Source: an uncultured Pelagibacteraceae bacterium
GTDB taxonomy: Bacteria > Pseudomonadota > Alphaproteobacteria > Pelagibacterales > Pelagibacteraceae
Assembly: GCA_902521805.1 (NCBI GenBank)
Contig: CABYTL010000003.1
Location: 1 to 64,000, forward strand
Direction: 5' to 3'
DNA: 64,000 bases
Both the position numbers and the translations under genes were made by a program. The notes below the pieces were generated by a model, which was given only the letters and a program-made list of their open reading frames with translations, was not told the DNA's origin and ran no database searches. Below are positions 20,652 to 30,646 of this stretch, piece after piece; the stretch's first letter is position 1; each line of letters starts with the position of its first letter.

Positions 20652-21225
20652 TTAAAACTTTTTTTAAAGATTTTGGATATAAAATATGTTCTTGTTTTAG
20701 AATTCTTTTTGAAAGTTTATAACCACTATCATATTTAAAGATTTTAACTTTTTTTTGGAGAATTATTTTACCGGAATCTAATTTTGAATTAACATAATGT
20801 ACTGTGCATCCAGAAAATTTCTCTTTATTGTTTATTGCCCTTTGATGAGTGTCTAGACCTTTGTATTTGGGTAGTAATGATGGGTGGATATTTATTATTT
20901 TTCCATTGTATCGCTTTATAAAATTTTTAGATAAAATTTTCATAAAACCTGCTAAACAAATTAATTTAATCTTATTTTTCTTTAATTCAAATAGTATTTT
21001 TTTTTCAGAAGATTTTAAATTGTTATAATTAATAATTTTTTTCTTGATTTTATATTTTTTAGCATGATTAAGACCTTTAGCTCTTGGGCTACTTGATACA
21101 ACTAATTCAATTTTATATTTAGAGTTCCTTTTAAATGAATGTTTGATTAAGTTTAGAAAATTACTTCCAGTACCAGATATAAATACGGCAACATTTTTTT
21201 TTTTATCTCCAATTAATTTTAGCAT
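20641..21225 (-). CDS. purN: Phosphoribosylglycinamide formyltransferase
   Basis: VAVFISGTGSNFLNL, CLAGFMKILS, INIHPSLLPKYKGLDTHQRA. Confidence 0.95.
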   Translation of the reverse strand: MLKLIGDKKKNVAVFISGTGSNFLNLIKHSFKRNSKYKIELVVSSSPRAKGLNHAKKYKIKKKIINYNNLKSSEKKILFELKKNKIKLICLAGFMKILSKNFIKRYNGKIINIHPSLLPKYKGLDTHQRAINNKEKFSGCTVHYVNSKLDSGKIILQKKVKIFKYDSGYKLSKRILKQEHILYPKSLKKVLINL

Positions 21226-22231
21226 TTAGTTTAACTTTCTTTTTCCCCTTAGTAATTTTTCCTATTAAATAAGGTCCAAATTTTTTTGGAAAATATTTTT
21301 TTATTTTTTTTAAATTTTTTGGATTGATTATTAAACAAAATCCAACACCACAATTAAAAGTTCTAATCATCTCTTCATCAGATATATTATTTTTTTTTAA
21401 CCAACTAAATATTTTCAAACTTTTAATCTTACTTAAATCGATATCTGCACACAATTTATCTGGCATCACTCTTTTTATATTATCTCCCAAACCACCACCT
21501 GTAATATTTGCACATCCATTAATGAGATTGTTTTCGATTAAATTGAGAATTTCCCTTACATAAATTTTAGTGGGTCTAATAAGTTCATTCTTTAAATATT
21601 TATTTTTTTTTATATTTATTTTTTTTTTTGATATAACATGTCGAACTAAAGAATATCCATTCGAATGAATTCCTGAGGATGGAACAGCTAAAACTAAATC
21701 ACCATTTTCAATTTTCTTTTTATTTAAAATTTTTTCTTCTTCAACTATACCCACTGCAAATCCTGCTATATCAAATTTACCTTTTTCATACGTTCCTGGC
21801 ATTTCTGCCGTTTCACCTCCAACAAGTTCACAGTTGGCTATAGCGCATCCTTTAAGAATTCCCTTAAAAATAAATTTGAGTTTTTTTAAATCAATCTTGT
21901 TAATAGAAATATAGTCTAAAAATAAAATTGGTTTAGCACCTTGTACAATTAAGTCATTAACGCTCATTGCAACTAAATCAATCCCTATGGTGTCATATTT
22001 ATTCAACATATTTGCTATCTCTATTTTAGTACCAACACCATCAGTACAGGCTACAATTTTTGGCCTTTTGACGTTTTTAGGAAGGTTAGAAATAGAGCTA
22101 AATCCACCAATATTATTAAACTTTTTATTGCCTTTTTTTTTTGATGTAATCTTTGATATGAAATTAATAAATTTATCAGCTTCACTGATGTTGACGCCAC
22201 TTTTTTTATAGGTAAAGATTTTTTTATTCAT
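21203..22231 (-). CDS. purM: Phosphoribosylformylglycinamidine cyclo-ligase
   Basis: TDGVGTKIEIA, GGETAEMPGTY, VPSSGIHSNGYSLVR. Confidence 0.96.
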   Translation of the reverse strand: MNKKIFTYKKSGVNISEADKFINFISKITSKKKGNKKFNNIGGFSSISNLPKNVKRPKIVACTDGVGTKIEIANMLNKYDTIGIDLVAMSVNDLIVQGAKPILFLDYISINKIDLKKLKFIFKGILKGCAIANCELVGGETAEMPGTYEKGKFDIAGFAVGIVEEEKILNKKKIENGDLVLAVPSSGIHSNGYSLVRHVISKKKINIKKNKYLKNELIRPTKIYVREILNLIENNLINGCANITGGGLGDNIKRVMPDKLCADIDLSKIKSLKIFSWLKKNNISDEEMIRTFNCGVGFCLIINPKNLKKIKKYFPKKFGPYLIGKITKGKKKVKLNAKINWR

Positions 22232-22252
22232 TAGAATATTACTTTAATAACT

Positions 22253-23314
22253 ATGTATTATAAGAAAATCTTATATATTTTTTTTTTAATTCTTGCTCTA
22301 AATATATCTTTTTTTTCCACAAACAAAGTTGAAGCAAAAGCCTTTTTGATTGATGAAGTAGAAATTTCAGAAAAATTAGTGAATAATTTCAATAAGGAAA
22401 TTCTAATTAACAAAGGTTTCAAAAAAGGTTTTCAAGAGTTAATGGAGAAATTAGTTCAATCTAAAGATTTATATAAATTAAAAGATACCAAATTAAATGA
22501 AATTAAAAGTATGGTTGAAACTTTTTCAATAAAAGAGGAAAAATTTATAAACGAAAATTATAGTTTAAATTTAGGGGTTTCATTTAATAAAAAAAAAATT
22601 TTTAGTTATTTAGACTCCAAAAATATATTTCCGGCTCAAATAGTTAATGAAAAATTTTTGTTTATTCCTATAATTATTGATCAATCAAATACTGATCTAT
22701 TAGTATTTTCAAACAATCCTATTTACTACAATTGGAAGAAGAAAGATGAAAAAAGTTATTTGATAGATTACATTCTACCAACTGAAGATTTAGAAGATCT
22801 TAATCTCATTAAAAAAAATTATTCAGAATTAGAAAATTTTGATTTTGAAGAAATTATTGAAAAATATTTTTTAGATAATTCTATAATTGCCTTATTTTTT
22901 AAAGATGAAAATCAAATAAAAATTTTATCTAAAATAAAACTTAAAAATAACAAAGTTATCAGAAGTAATTCATTTAATAATATTGATTTGGATAACGATG
23001 AAAATTTAAATCAACTGATAGATGATTTAAAAATAATCTACGAAGATTTTTGGAAGGAAAACAATTTAATTAATACATCAATTAAATTGCCACTATCTAT
23101 TAAAGTAGATAATAAAGATTTTAATTTAGCTTTAAATTTTGAAAAAATTTTAGATAGTATAGATTTAATCAGCAATTATAGTATTTATAAATATAATAAA
23201 AATTTTATATTTTATGAAGTTATTTTTAATGGGACACCAAAAAATTTTATCAATATTATGGAAGATAAAGATTATAACTTTGATACTCAAAAAAAAACTT
23301 GGATTTTAAAATGA
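22253..23314 (+). CDS. Secreted/lipoprotein-like conserved protein, possible DUF2066 family
   Basis: N-terminal signal sequence; position between purM and hda matches DUF2066 proteins in alphaproteobacteria. Confidence 0.5.
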   Translation: MYYKKILYIFFLILALNISFFSTNKVEAKAFLIDEVEISEKLVNNFNKEILINKGFKKGFQELMEKLVQSKDLYKLKDTKLNEIKSMVETFSIKEEKFINENYSLNLGVSFNKKKIFSYLDSKNIFPAQIVNEKFLFIPIIIDQSNTDLLVFSNNPIYYNWKKKDEKSYLIDYILPTEDLEDLNLIKKNYSELENFDFEEIIEKYFLDNSIIALFFKDENQIKILSKIKLKNNKVIRSNSFNNIDLDNDENLNQLIDDLKIIYEDFWKENNLINTSIKLPLSIKVDNKDFNLALNFEKILDSIDLISNYSIYKYNKNFIFYEVIFNGTPKNFINIMEDKDYNFDTQKKTWILK

Positions 23315-23973
23315 CAAATTTAAATCAATTAATCATCAAATTTGATCATGAACAAAATTTTAAAGATGAAGATTTTTATGTTTCAAATAGTAATAAACAT
23401 ATTTTTACATTGTTGAATCAATGGCCACGGTGGGGTAAAAATTTTTTGAATATCAATGGAGAAAAATATTCAGGAAAAACACATTTAATAAATATTTTTA
23501 TAAAAAAATTTAAAGGTATTAAGTTCTATGCAAATTCACTAAACGATAAAGATTTAAAGATAATAAAGTTACATGAAAATATTATTTTAGAAGACTTGGA
23601 TGAAAGAATTAATGAAAAATTAATATATAGTTTATTAAATATAATTGATTTAGATAATAAATTTATAATAATAACATCAGAGAAACCTTTAGTAGAAATT
23701 GATTTTTCATTAGAGGATTTAAATTCTAGAGTAAGAAGTTTTTTATTACAAAAAATAGAAAAACCAGATGATGAATTGATGTTTGCAATAATACTTAAAA
23801 ATTTGTCTGATCGTCAAATATCTATAGATAAAAAGTTAATAGATTTTATTATTAAAAGAATTGATAGATCGTATGGCAAAATATTTGATTTCATATATAA
23901 AGTTGACCAGTTAAGTTTAAAAAAGAAGAAACCTATAGATTTTAAGATTATAAAAGAAGCTCTAGGAGAATAA
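23299..23973 (+). CDS. hda: DnaA-like regulatory ATPase (Hda-type)
   Basis: WPRWGKNFLNINGEKYSGKTHLINIF, LEDLDE, short DnaA-AAA+ without DNA-binding domain. Confidence 0.75.
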   Translation: MDFKMTNLNQLIIKFDHEQNFKDEDFYVSNSNKHIFTLLNQWPRWGKNFLNINGEKYSGKTHLINIFIKKFKGIKFYANSLNDKDLKIIKLHENIILEDLDERINEKLIYSLLNIIDLDNKFIIITSEKPLVEIDFSLEDLNSRVRSFLLQKIEKPDDELMFAIILKNLSDRQISIDKKLIDFIIKRIDRSYGKIFDFIYKVDQLSLKKKKPIDFKIIKEALGE

Positions 23974-25761
23974 TTGAAAAATAAATATCGAACTCATAAT
24001 TGTAATAATTTGCGAAAAGAAAACGTAGGAAATAATGTGATTCTTTCAGGCTGGATAAATAAGAAAAGAGATCATGGAAACTTATTATTTGTAGATTTAA
24101 GAGATAATTATGGAATTACTCAGTGCATTATAGATAAAGACAATTTAAATTTTTCTAAATTAGAAAAAACACAACTTGAGACCGTAATTAAGGTCGAGGG
24201 AAAAGTTCTAAATAGATCTAAAGATACTATAAATAAGGAGATTCAAACAGGTGAAATTGAAATAAGTATCCAAAAATTCACTGTGTTAGGAAGCTGCAAG
24301 GAATTGCCTCTACCAGTTTTTAGTGATCAAGAATATGCTGAAGACATAAGATTAAAATATAGATTTCTTGATCTTAGAAGAAAAAAAATTCATGAGAATA
24401 TTATTTTAAGATCAAAGGTTATTTCTTTCATCAGAAATGAAATGAATAAAATGGGATTTTTAGAATTTCAAACACCAATTTTAACATCTTCAAGTCCAGA
24501 GGGTGCTAGAGACTTTCTAGTTCCAAGTAGATTAAACCCAGGTAAATTTTATGCTCTGCCACAAGCGCCACAACAATTTAAACAATTAATCATGGTTTCT
24601 GGTTTTGATAAATATTTTCAAATTGCACCTTGTTTTCGTGATGAAGATGCTAGAGCAGATAGAAGTCCAGGTGAATTTTATCAACTTGATTTAGAAATGT
24701 CATTTGTTGAACAAGAAGATGTATTTAATGTTGTGGAAAAATTATTCCTTAATACTTTCAAAAAATTTTCAAACAAAAAGCTACTTTTTAGTAAGTTCCC
24801 TAGGATAAAGTATAAGGAAGCCATGTTAAAATATGGAACTGATAAACCTGATCTAAGAAACCCTTTAATAATTAATGATGTTACAGAAATTTTTTTAAGA
24901 GATGATGTATCATTTGATATTTTTAAAGCACTCGTTAAATCAGGCTCGATAGTGAGATGTATAGTGACTAAGAATACAAAAGATAAATCTAGAAGCTTTT
25001 TTGATAATATTGATAAATGGGCTAAAGAACAAGGTGGGTCAGGACTTGCGTATTTTACAATTGAAAATGAAAAAGAAGTTTCAGCAAAAGGGCCAATTGG
25101 CAAATTTTTTACAAAAGAATCTTTGTTAGAGATTATGGGATTAACAGGTGCAGAAGTGGGTGATAGTATTTTTTTTGCTTGTTCAAAACAAAAAGAGCTT
25201 GAGAAAATTACGTCATTAGCAAGAGATAAAATAGCTAAAGATCTAGGCTTAATTGATGATGAAACCCTCGCATTTTGTTGGGTTATTGATTATCCAATGT
25301 TTGAGAAAAACGATATTACAAATAAAATAGAATTTAGTCATAATCCTTTTTCAATGCCACAAGGAGAAACTAGTAAGATTAATTTTGATAAACCTCTTGA
25401 TATTCTAGCTTATCAATATGACATAGTTTGCAATGGTATTGAATTATCTTCTGGAGCTATAAGAAACCATATTCCAGAATTGATGTATAAACTTTTTTCT
25501 GTTGCTGGATACTCAGAACTTGAAGTTAATCAAAAATTTAGTGGAATGATAAATGCATTAAGTTATGGCGCGCCTCCACATGGTGGAATTGCACCAGGAA
25601 TAGACAGAATAGTTATGTTACTTGCCAATGAAAAAAATATAAGAGAAGTTACAATGTTTCCGATGAATCAAAATGCTCAAGATCTTATGATGAACGCCCC
25701 ATCAAACGTAAGCGATAACCAGCTTAAAGAGCTTAGTATTAGCTTAAAATTGAAAAAATAA
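23974..25761 (+). CDS. aspS: Aspartyl-tRNA synthetase (TTG start)
   Basis: RYRFLDLRR-type motif (KYRFLDLRRKK), FRDEDARADRSPGEFYQLDLEMSF, GAPPHGGIAPGIDR. Confidence 0.97.
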   Translation: MKNKYRTHNCNNLRKENVGNNVILSGWINKKRDHGNLLFVDLRDNYGITQCIIDKDNLNFSKLEKTQLETVIKVEGKVLNRSKDTINKEIQTGEIEISIQKFTVLGSCKELPLPVFSDQEYAEDIRLKYRFLDLRRKKIHENIILRSKVISFIRNEMNKMGFLEFQTPILTSSSPEGARDFLVPSRLNPGKFYALPQAPQQFKQLIMVSGFDKYFQIAPCFRDEDARADRSPGEFYQLDLEMSFVEQEDVFNVVEKLFLNTFKKFSNKKLLFSKFPRIKYKEAMLKYGTDKPDLRNPLIINDVTEIFLRDDVSFDIFKALVKSGSIVRCIVTKNTKDKSRSFFDNIDKWAKEQGGSGLAYFTIENEKEVSAKGPIGKFFTKESLLEIMGLTGAEVGDSIFFACSKQKELEKITSLARDKIAKDLGLIDDETLAFCWVIDYPMFEKNDITNKIEFSHNPFSMPQGETSKINFDKPLDILAYQYDIVCNGIELSSGAIRNHIPELMYKLFSVAGYSELEVNQKFSGMINALSYGAPPHGGIAPGIDRIVMLLANEKNIREVTMFPMNQNAQDLMMNAPSNVSDNQLKELSISLKLKK

Positions 25762-25770
25762 TTATTTTTT
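25753..25770. terminator. 18-bp perfect palindrome AAAAAATAATTATTTTTT spanning two abutting convergent stop codons
   Basis: aspS TAA at 25759-25761 abuts the opposing TAA at 25762-25764; A6/T6 flanks. Confidence 0.45.
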
Positions 25771-26589
25771 ACCTTTCAAATTTATCTTTACGTCAGATAG
25801 ATCAACAAGATTTTTTTTGTAATTATTTCTTACAAATCCTTTACTGGTAATATCTCTTACTATTTTTAATAGTTGATTTTGACCCTCCATATTTTGGTCT
25901 ACTAAATTTGAATTTTCAGATCCACTTATAGATGGAGTGTGAGCTAAGTCCTCTCTATTTTGATAAGAGATAGCTAGTTCTCTAAAGATATAATCTAGAA
26001 TTGAAGATGCACTTAATATTCTATCATTTCCATGAACTTTTCCAGAAGGTTCAAATTTTGTACCCACAAAGGCACTAATAAATTCATCTAAAGGAACCCC
26101 ATATTGAAGGCCAAGAGATACAGCTATAGCGAAATTATTCATTAAAGCTTTAACTAGCTCTCCCTCTTTACTAGTATCAATAAAAATTTCACCAATCTTT
26201 CCATCTTCATATTCTCCAGTATGCAGATACACTTTGTGATCCCCAATAGTTGCTTTTTGGATATATCCTTTTCTTCGATCCGGCATACTAAATCTTTTTC
26301 CTGACTTATCATTAGTATGTAAAACTTCCTTAACTGATTGTTCAAAACTCTCTTTTTCAGAGTTATTATTGTTTGTTGCTGGTATTAAATCAATTTTTTT
26401 ATTTAATTCATTATTGATATTAGGATCTAAATTTTTTGTCTTTCTGTTATCTAATTTTACCTCTAAAATTTCAAATTTACCGTCATCTCTTTTTTCAAGA
26501 TTTTTAAGCTCTATTTCACTAATATCATCAAGGTAATGATTTACCTTAAATGAGCATGTATAATAAGTTTCAACTAAATATTTTGCCAT
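25762..26589 (-). CDS. Stand-alone homolog of the C-terminal region of class II ribonucleotide reductase NrdJ (TSCPD-type)
   Basis: [38 protein letters not shown]...[25 protein letters not shown]...[22 protein letters not shown] matches the NrdJ C-terminal segment; no catalytic barrel. Confidence 0.75.
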   Translation of the reverse strand: MAKYLVETYYTCSFKVNHYLDDISEIELKNLEKRDDGKFEILEVKLDNRKTKNLDPNINNELNKKIDLIPATNNNNSEKESFEQSVKEVLHTNDKSGKRFSMPDRRKGYIQKATIGDHKVYLHTGEYEDGKIGEIFIDTSKEGELVKALMNNFAIAVSLGLQYGVPLDEFISAFVGTKFEPSGKVHGNDRILSASSILDYIFRELAISYQNREDLAHTPSISGSENSNLVDQNMEGQNQLLKIVRDITSKGFVRNNYKKNLVDLSDVKINLKGKK

Positions 26590-26698
26590 TTTTCCTCAAT
26601 TTTTAAATTTATTTTGATTATTGAATCATTTGATTTATATACAATTCAAAATTTTAGTCTAATTTAATTTATACAATTAATGATTGAAAAAAAATAAT

Positions 26699-27064
26699 AT
26701 GTTGACAATTTTAAAAAAAATTTTTACTTGGTGGAATAAAGATACCTTAGGAACAAAATTGAAAACTATTTTATTTGGTAAGTTTGCTGGCTCCGATTCT
26801 TTTGGAAATAAATATTATGAGAGCAAAAGTGGTAAAAGATGGGTAATATATTCAGATGAAATAGATGCAACCAAAATACCTGTGGAATGGTACTCATGGA
26901 TACATTTTACTCCTAATAGGATAGAAAAAAAACATAATTTTGATAAATATGAATGGCAAAAACCTCATAAGCCAAATCCTACAGGGACAGAAGAAGCTTA
27001 TTATCCTAATAAAGGTAAAGATAATGCTATCGATAAAAAATATAAAAGTTGGAAATCCAAATAA
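26699..27064 (+). CDS. NDUFA12/B17.2-family NADH:ubiquinone oxidoreductase accessory subunit
   Basis: GTKLKTILFGKFAGSDSFGNKYYESKSGKRWVIY...PVEWYSWIHF; start moved to ATG 26699. Confidence 0.85.
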   Translation: MLTILKKIFTWWNKDTLGTKLKTILFGKFAGSDSFGNKYYESKSGKRWVIYSDEIDATKIPVEWYSWIHFTPNRIEKKHNFDKYEWQKPHKPNPTGTEEAYYPNKGKDNAIDKKYKSWKSK

Positions 27065-27431
27065 GCTATTAATATCAATTGTAACTTATATCTTATTATT
27101 AAAATTTTCCTTTGCTCATGCTACAAATGAGATGACAGGGGAAAAAACTGACATAAAAATTCTTGATAAAATAAGCTCAAAAAATGATTTGATAAATTTA
27201 GTTAATGGAGAAGAATTAATATATAAAGACATAGCTATAAGAAGTATGAAGTGTACTAACTCAGAATTTAATGATAATCCCGAAATTAAAGCATATATTC
27301 AAGTAAGAGATTTAACAAAAAAAGATAATGATAAAGTATACGTTTTTAATGGATGGATGTTTTCATCTAGTCCTTCCATAGCACCTTTTGACCATCCAGT
27401 TTATGATATATGGTTAGTCGATTGTAATTAA
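27024..27431 (+). CDS. DUF2155 domain protein (exported)
   Basis: Signal segment LLISIVTYILLLKFSFAHA; KVYVFNGWMFSSSPSIAPFDHPVYDIWLVDC; follows NDUFA12 gene; start trimmed. Confidence 0.75.
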   Translation: MLSIKNIKVGNPNKLLISIVTYILLLKFSFAHATNEMTGEKTDIKILDKISSKNDLINLVNGEELIYKDIAIRSMKCTNSEFNDNPEIKAYIQVRDLTKKDNDKVYVFNGWMFSSSPSIAPFDHPVYDIWLVDCN

Positions 27432-28765
27432 ATTATTTTTTCTTTATCTAGCCAACTAACATTAAAATCAGATTCAATAAACTTTTTATGATTGAGAAGT
27501 TTTTTATGTAAAGGAATTGTTGTTGTTACTCCTTCAATTACAAATTCTTCCAAAGATCTATTCATTCTTTGGATTGCTTCTTTTCTATTTCTTCCGTGAC
27601 AAATTAATTTACATACTAAACTGTCATAAAATGGAGTTACTTTATAACCCTGAAAAATTGCACCATCTACTCTGGTCCTAAAACCTGAAGGTTGATGACA
27701 CATTTCAATCGTTCCAGGTGAAGGTTGGAAATTTTTACTAGGGTCTTCCGCATTAATTCTGCACTCTATAGCATGACCTCTTGGATTGATATCTGATTGA
27801 GTTAAAGCAGTTTCTCCAGTATAAGCTATCCATATTTGCTCCTTTATAATGTCTATGCCTGTCACCATCTCTGATACAGGATGTTCAACTTGTATACGAG
27901 TATTCATCTCTAAAAAATAAAATTTACCTTCCTCATATATAAATTCTACTGTGCCTGCTCCCTCATAACCTATTTTACTCACCATTTTTACAGTTTTTTC
28001 AAATAACTCATTTCTAATTTCGTCATTTAAAACTGGACTAGGAGTTTCTTCTATGAGTTTTTGATGTCTTCTTTGAACTGAGCAATCTCTTTCATGTAAA
28101 TGAACTGTTCTATTTTTTCCAGAGAGAATTTGAACTTCAATATGCCTAGGATTTTGAAAAAATTTTTCTAAGTAAATTTCATCATTACCAAAATATTTTT
28201 GTGCTTCAGATTTTGCAGTAGAAAATAATATTTCAAAGTCATCCTCTTTCTGAACAATTTTCATACCTTTACCACCCCCCCCTGCAGATGCTTTGATTAA
28301 TACTGGGTACCCAATTTTTTTACATAGCTCTTTCGCCTCTTTCATATCTTTTATGCCACCCTCAGAACCTTCAATTACAGGTAATCCATTTTCTTTAGCA
28401 ATTTTTTTTGCTTGTATTTTATCTCCCATTAATCCAATTAATTTAGAAGACGCTCCAATAAACTTAATATTATTTTCTTCAAGGACTTTAACAAAATTAG
28501 CATTTTCTGATAAAAAACCATACCCTGGATGAACTGCTTCTGAGTTAGTTATCTCTATTGCTGACATAAGTGCTGGAATATTTAAATAACTGTTGATCGG
28601 TTGATGAGATCCTATGCATACACTTTCATCTGCAAGTCTTACATGCATACTATCTTTATCAACATCAGAGTGAACAGCTACAGTCGAGATTCCCCACTCT
28701 TTACATGCTCTAATAACTCTAACTGCAATTTCCCCACGGTTTGCGATAAGAATTTTTTTGAACAT
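27428..28765 (-). CDS. accC: Acetyl-CoA carboxylase, biotin carboxylase subunit
   Basis: MFKKILIANRGEIAVRVIRACKE, ASAGGGGKGMKIV, EMNTRIQVEHPVSEMVTG; start trimmed to 28765. Confidence 0.97.
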   Translation of the reverse strand: MFKKILIANRGEIAVRVIRACKEWGISTVAVHSDVDKDSMHVRLADESVCIGSHQPINSYLNIPALMSAIEITNSEAVHPGYGFLSENANFVKVLEENNIKFIGASSKLIGLMGDKIQAKKIAKENGLPVIEGSEGGIKDMKEAKELCKKIGYPVLIKASAGGGGKGMKIVQKEDDFEILFSTAKSEAQKYFGNDEIYLEKFFQNPRHIEVQILSGKNRTVHLHERDCSVQRRHQKLIEETPSPVLNDEIRNELFEKTVKMVSKIGYEGAGTVEFIYEEGKFYFLEMNTRIQVEHPVSEMVTGIDIIKEQIWIAYTGETALTQSDINPRGHAIECRINAEDPSKNFQPSPGTIEMCHQPSGFRTRVDGAIFQGYKVTPFYDSLVCKLICHGRNRKEAIQRMNRSLEEFVIEGVTTTIPLHKKLLNHKKFIESDFNVSWLDKEKII

Positions 28766-29199
28766 TACTCTAAAATAATAATTGTTTGTCCAAATTCTAC
28801 AGGCTGACCATCTTCTACACAAATTTCTTTTACTAATCCATCTGAGGTGGAAGGAACATGGTTCATTGTCTTCATAGCTTCAACAATCATTACTGTATCT
28901 CCTTTTTTAATTTTTTTTCCAATTTCTACAAATTTTTTTGCTCCAGGTTCAGGAGCATGGTAAGCAGTACCTATTATTGGAGATTTGACTTCAACACCAG
29001 AAACAATTTTATTTGAAATAAAATTTCCTTCTTTGACCGTATTTGGATTTTGAGCGATTGGGGTAGTTTGATTATTTATTGATACATTATTTTTAGAAAC
29101 TTTTATTTTTGTATCCTTTTCAGTGAATTCTATTTCAGTAAGATTAAATTCATCTAAGTATTCACTTAGTTCTTTGATTAATTTTTTATCTACTTTCAT
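28765..29199 (-). CDS. accB: Biotin carboxyl carrier protein
   Basis: VSGVEVKSPIIGTAYHAPEPGAKKFV...IVEAMKTMNHV biotinylation motif. Confidence 0.95.
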   Translation of the reverse strand: MKVDKKLIKELSEYLDEFNLTEIEFTEKDTKIKVSKNNVSINNQTTPIAQNPNTVKEGNFISNKIVSGVEVKSPIIGTAYHAPEPGAKKFVEIGKKIKKGDTVMIVEAMKTMNHVPSTSDGLVKEICVEDGQPVEFGQTIIILE

Positions 29200-29635
29200 T
29201 TTTAATTATCTTCTCTAATGAAATTATGGCTAAAATATAACCTTCAGATCCCAAACCAAAAATTCCACCATTAACTACATCACTAATTAGTGATTTATGT
29301 CTAAAATCTTCCCTTTTGTATATGTTGGATATATGAATTTCAATTATAGGTTTTTTAAAAAGTTCTAGAGCATCCCTTATTGCAACGGATGTATGTGTAA
29401 AACCAGCAGCATTAATAATCATTCCATCAAAGTTTTTTCGAGAATCTTGAATTTTATTCACAATTTCTCCTTCTATATTTGATTGAAAGAATTCAGCATT
29501 TATATTTAATTCATTGGTTTTTTTTAGACATTTCTCTTTAAGTTTTTGAAATGTCAGCGACCCATATTGTGATTGTTCTCTTTCACCTAATAGATTAAGA
29601 TTAGGGCCATTAATAATAATAATTTTATTATTCAT
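29186..29635 (-). CDS. aroQ: 3-dehydroquinate dehydratase type II
   Basis: IIINGPNLNLLGEREQSQYGS, INAAGFTHTSVAIRDAL, EIHISN. Confidence 0.96.
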   Translation of the reverse strand: MNNKIIIINGPNLNLLGEREQSQYGSLTFQKLKEKCLKKTNELNINAEFFQSNIEGEIVNKIQDSRKNFDGMIINAAGFTHTSVAIRDALELFKKPIIEIHISNIYKREDFRHKSLISDVVNGGIFGLGSEGYILAIISLEKIIKNESR

Positions 29636-29651
29636 CCAGCATTTATATACG

Positions 29652-29870
29652 ATGAAAAAGTTAAAAAAAATAAAAATTAAACTAAATGGAAAAACTAAGA
29701 CTATTGTCGAAAAATCTACGTTATATGAACTAATTAATAATTTTAAGATACCAATTACTAAAGTAGCGATAGAATTGAATAAAAAGATAGTAAATAAAAA
29801 GGAAATAAAAAAGATAAAATTGACAACTAATGATAAAATAGAAATTGTTCATTTTATTGGAGGAGGTTAA
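29652..29870 (+). CDS. thiS: Sulfur carrier protein ThiS
   Basis: Ubiquitin-like fold length, C-terminal ...[11 protein letters not shown]; adjacent to thiG. Confidence 0.92.
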   Translation: MKKLKKIKIKLNGKTKTIVEKSTLYELINNFKIPITKVAIELNKKIVNKKEIKKIKLTTNDKIEIVHFIGGG

Positions 29871-29875
29871 AAATT

Positions 29876-30646
29876 TTGAGGGATAAGTTAAAAGTTGCAA
29901 ATAAAAGATTTAATTCCAGACTTATAGTTGGAACTGGAAAATATAATAGTATGGCCGAGTGTGCTAAAGCGGTAAAAATTTCAGGTGCTGATATTGTTAC
30001 TGTTGCTGTAAGAAGAGTGAATATATCTGACAAAAAAAAACCCTTGTTAATGGATTATATTGATCCAAAAAAAATAACATATTTACCTAATACTGCTGGA
30101 TGTTTTACTTCAGAGGATGCATTAAGAACTTTAAGACTAGCAAGAGAAATAGGTGGGTGGAAATTAGTAAAACTTGAGGTTTTAGGAGACAAAAAAAATC
30201 TATTTCCTGATATGGTAGAAACGTTAAAATCTACAGAAATTTTATCTAAAGAAGGATTTAAAGTTATGGTTTATTGTAATGATGATCCTTTAATGGCAAA
30301 AAAATTAGAAAATGTGGGAGCCTCGGCAATTATGCCATTAGCGGCACCTATAGGATCTGGCTTGGGTATTCTTAATCAAATTAATATTAAGATCATAAGA
30401 AATCAGACTAAATTACCTTTAATAATAGATGCAGGATTGGGCCAGGCTTCAGATGCAACAATTGCAATGGAATTAGGTTGTGATGGTGTTTTAGTAAATA
30501 CTGCGATTGCAAAAGCAAAAAAACCATATGACATGGCTTTGGCATTTAAAAATGCAGTAATTGCAGGAAGACAGTCATATCTTTCTGGAAGAATTGATAA
30601 AGTTTTACTAGGACGTCCTTCTTCACCGACAAAAGGAATTATTTAG
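29876..30646 (+). CDS. thiG: Thiazole synthase (TTG start)
   Basis: [55 protein letters not shown]. Confidence 0.96.
   Translation: MRDKLKVANKRFNSRLIVGTGKYNSMAECAKAVKISGADIVTVAVRRVNISDKKKPLLMDYIDPKKITYLPNTAGCFTSEDALRTLRLAREIGGWKLVKLEVLGDKKNLFPDMVETLKSTEILSKEGFKVMVYCNDDPLMAKKLENVGASAIMPLAAPIGSGLGILNQINIKIIRNQTKLPLIIDAGLGQASDATIAMELGCDGVLVNTAIAKAKKPYDMALAFKNAVIAGRQSYLSGRIDKVLLGRPSSPTKGII

Noticed and set aside
24681-25103. 140-aa minus-strand ORF antisense to aspS
   Set aside because: Long for a shadow ORF but fully antisense to conserved AspRS motifs, Ser/Leu-rich, no recognisable domain.
26154-26345. 63-aa ORF overlapping the NrdJ-C-like gene on the same strand
   Set aside because: Alternative frame within a supported gene; no independent evidence.
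28274-28282. C8 homopolymer in an AT-rich genome as a possible phase-variation tract (about 28275-28282)
   Set aside because: It encodes the conserved Gly-rich ATP-grasp loop of AccC (GGGGKGM) and the frame is intact.
28766-28822. N-terminal extension of accC (MCRRWSACRIWTNNYYFRV)
   Set aside because: Overlaps the accB 3' end out of frame; the conserved start is MFKKILIANRGEIAVRV at 28765.
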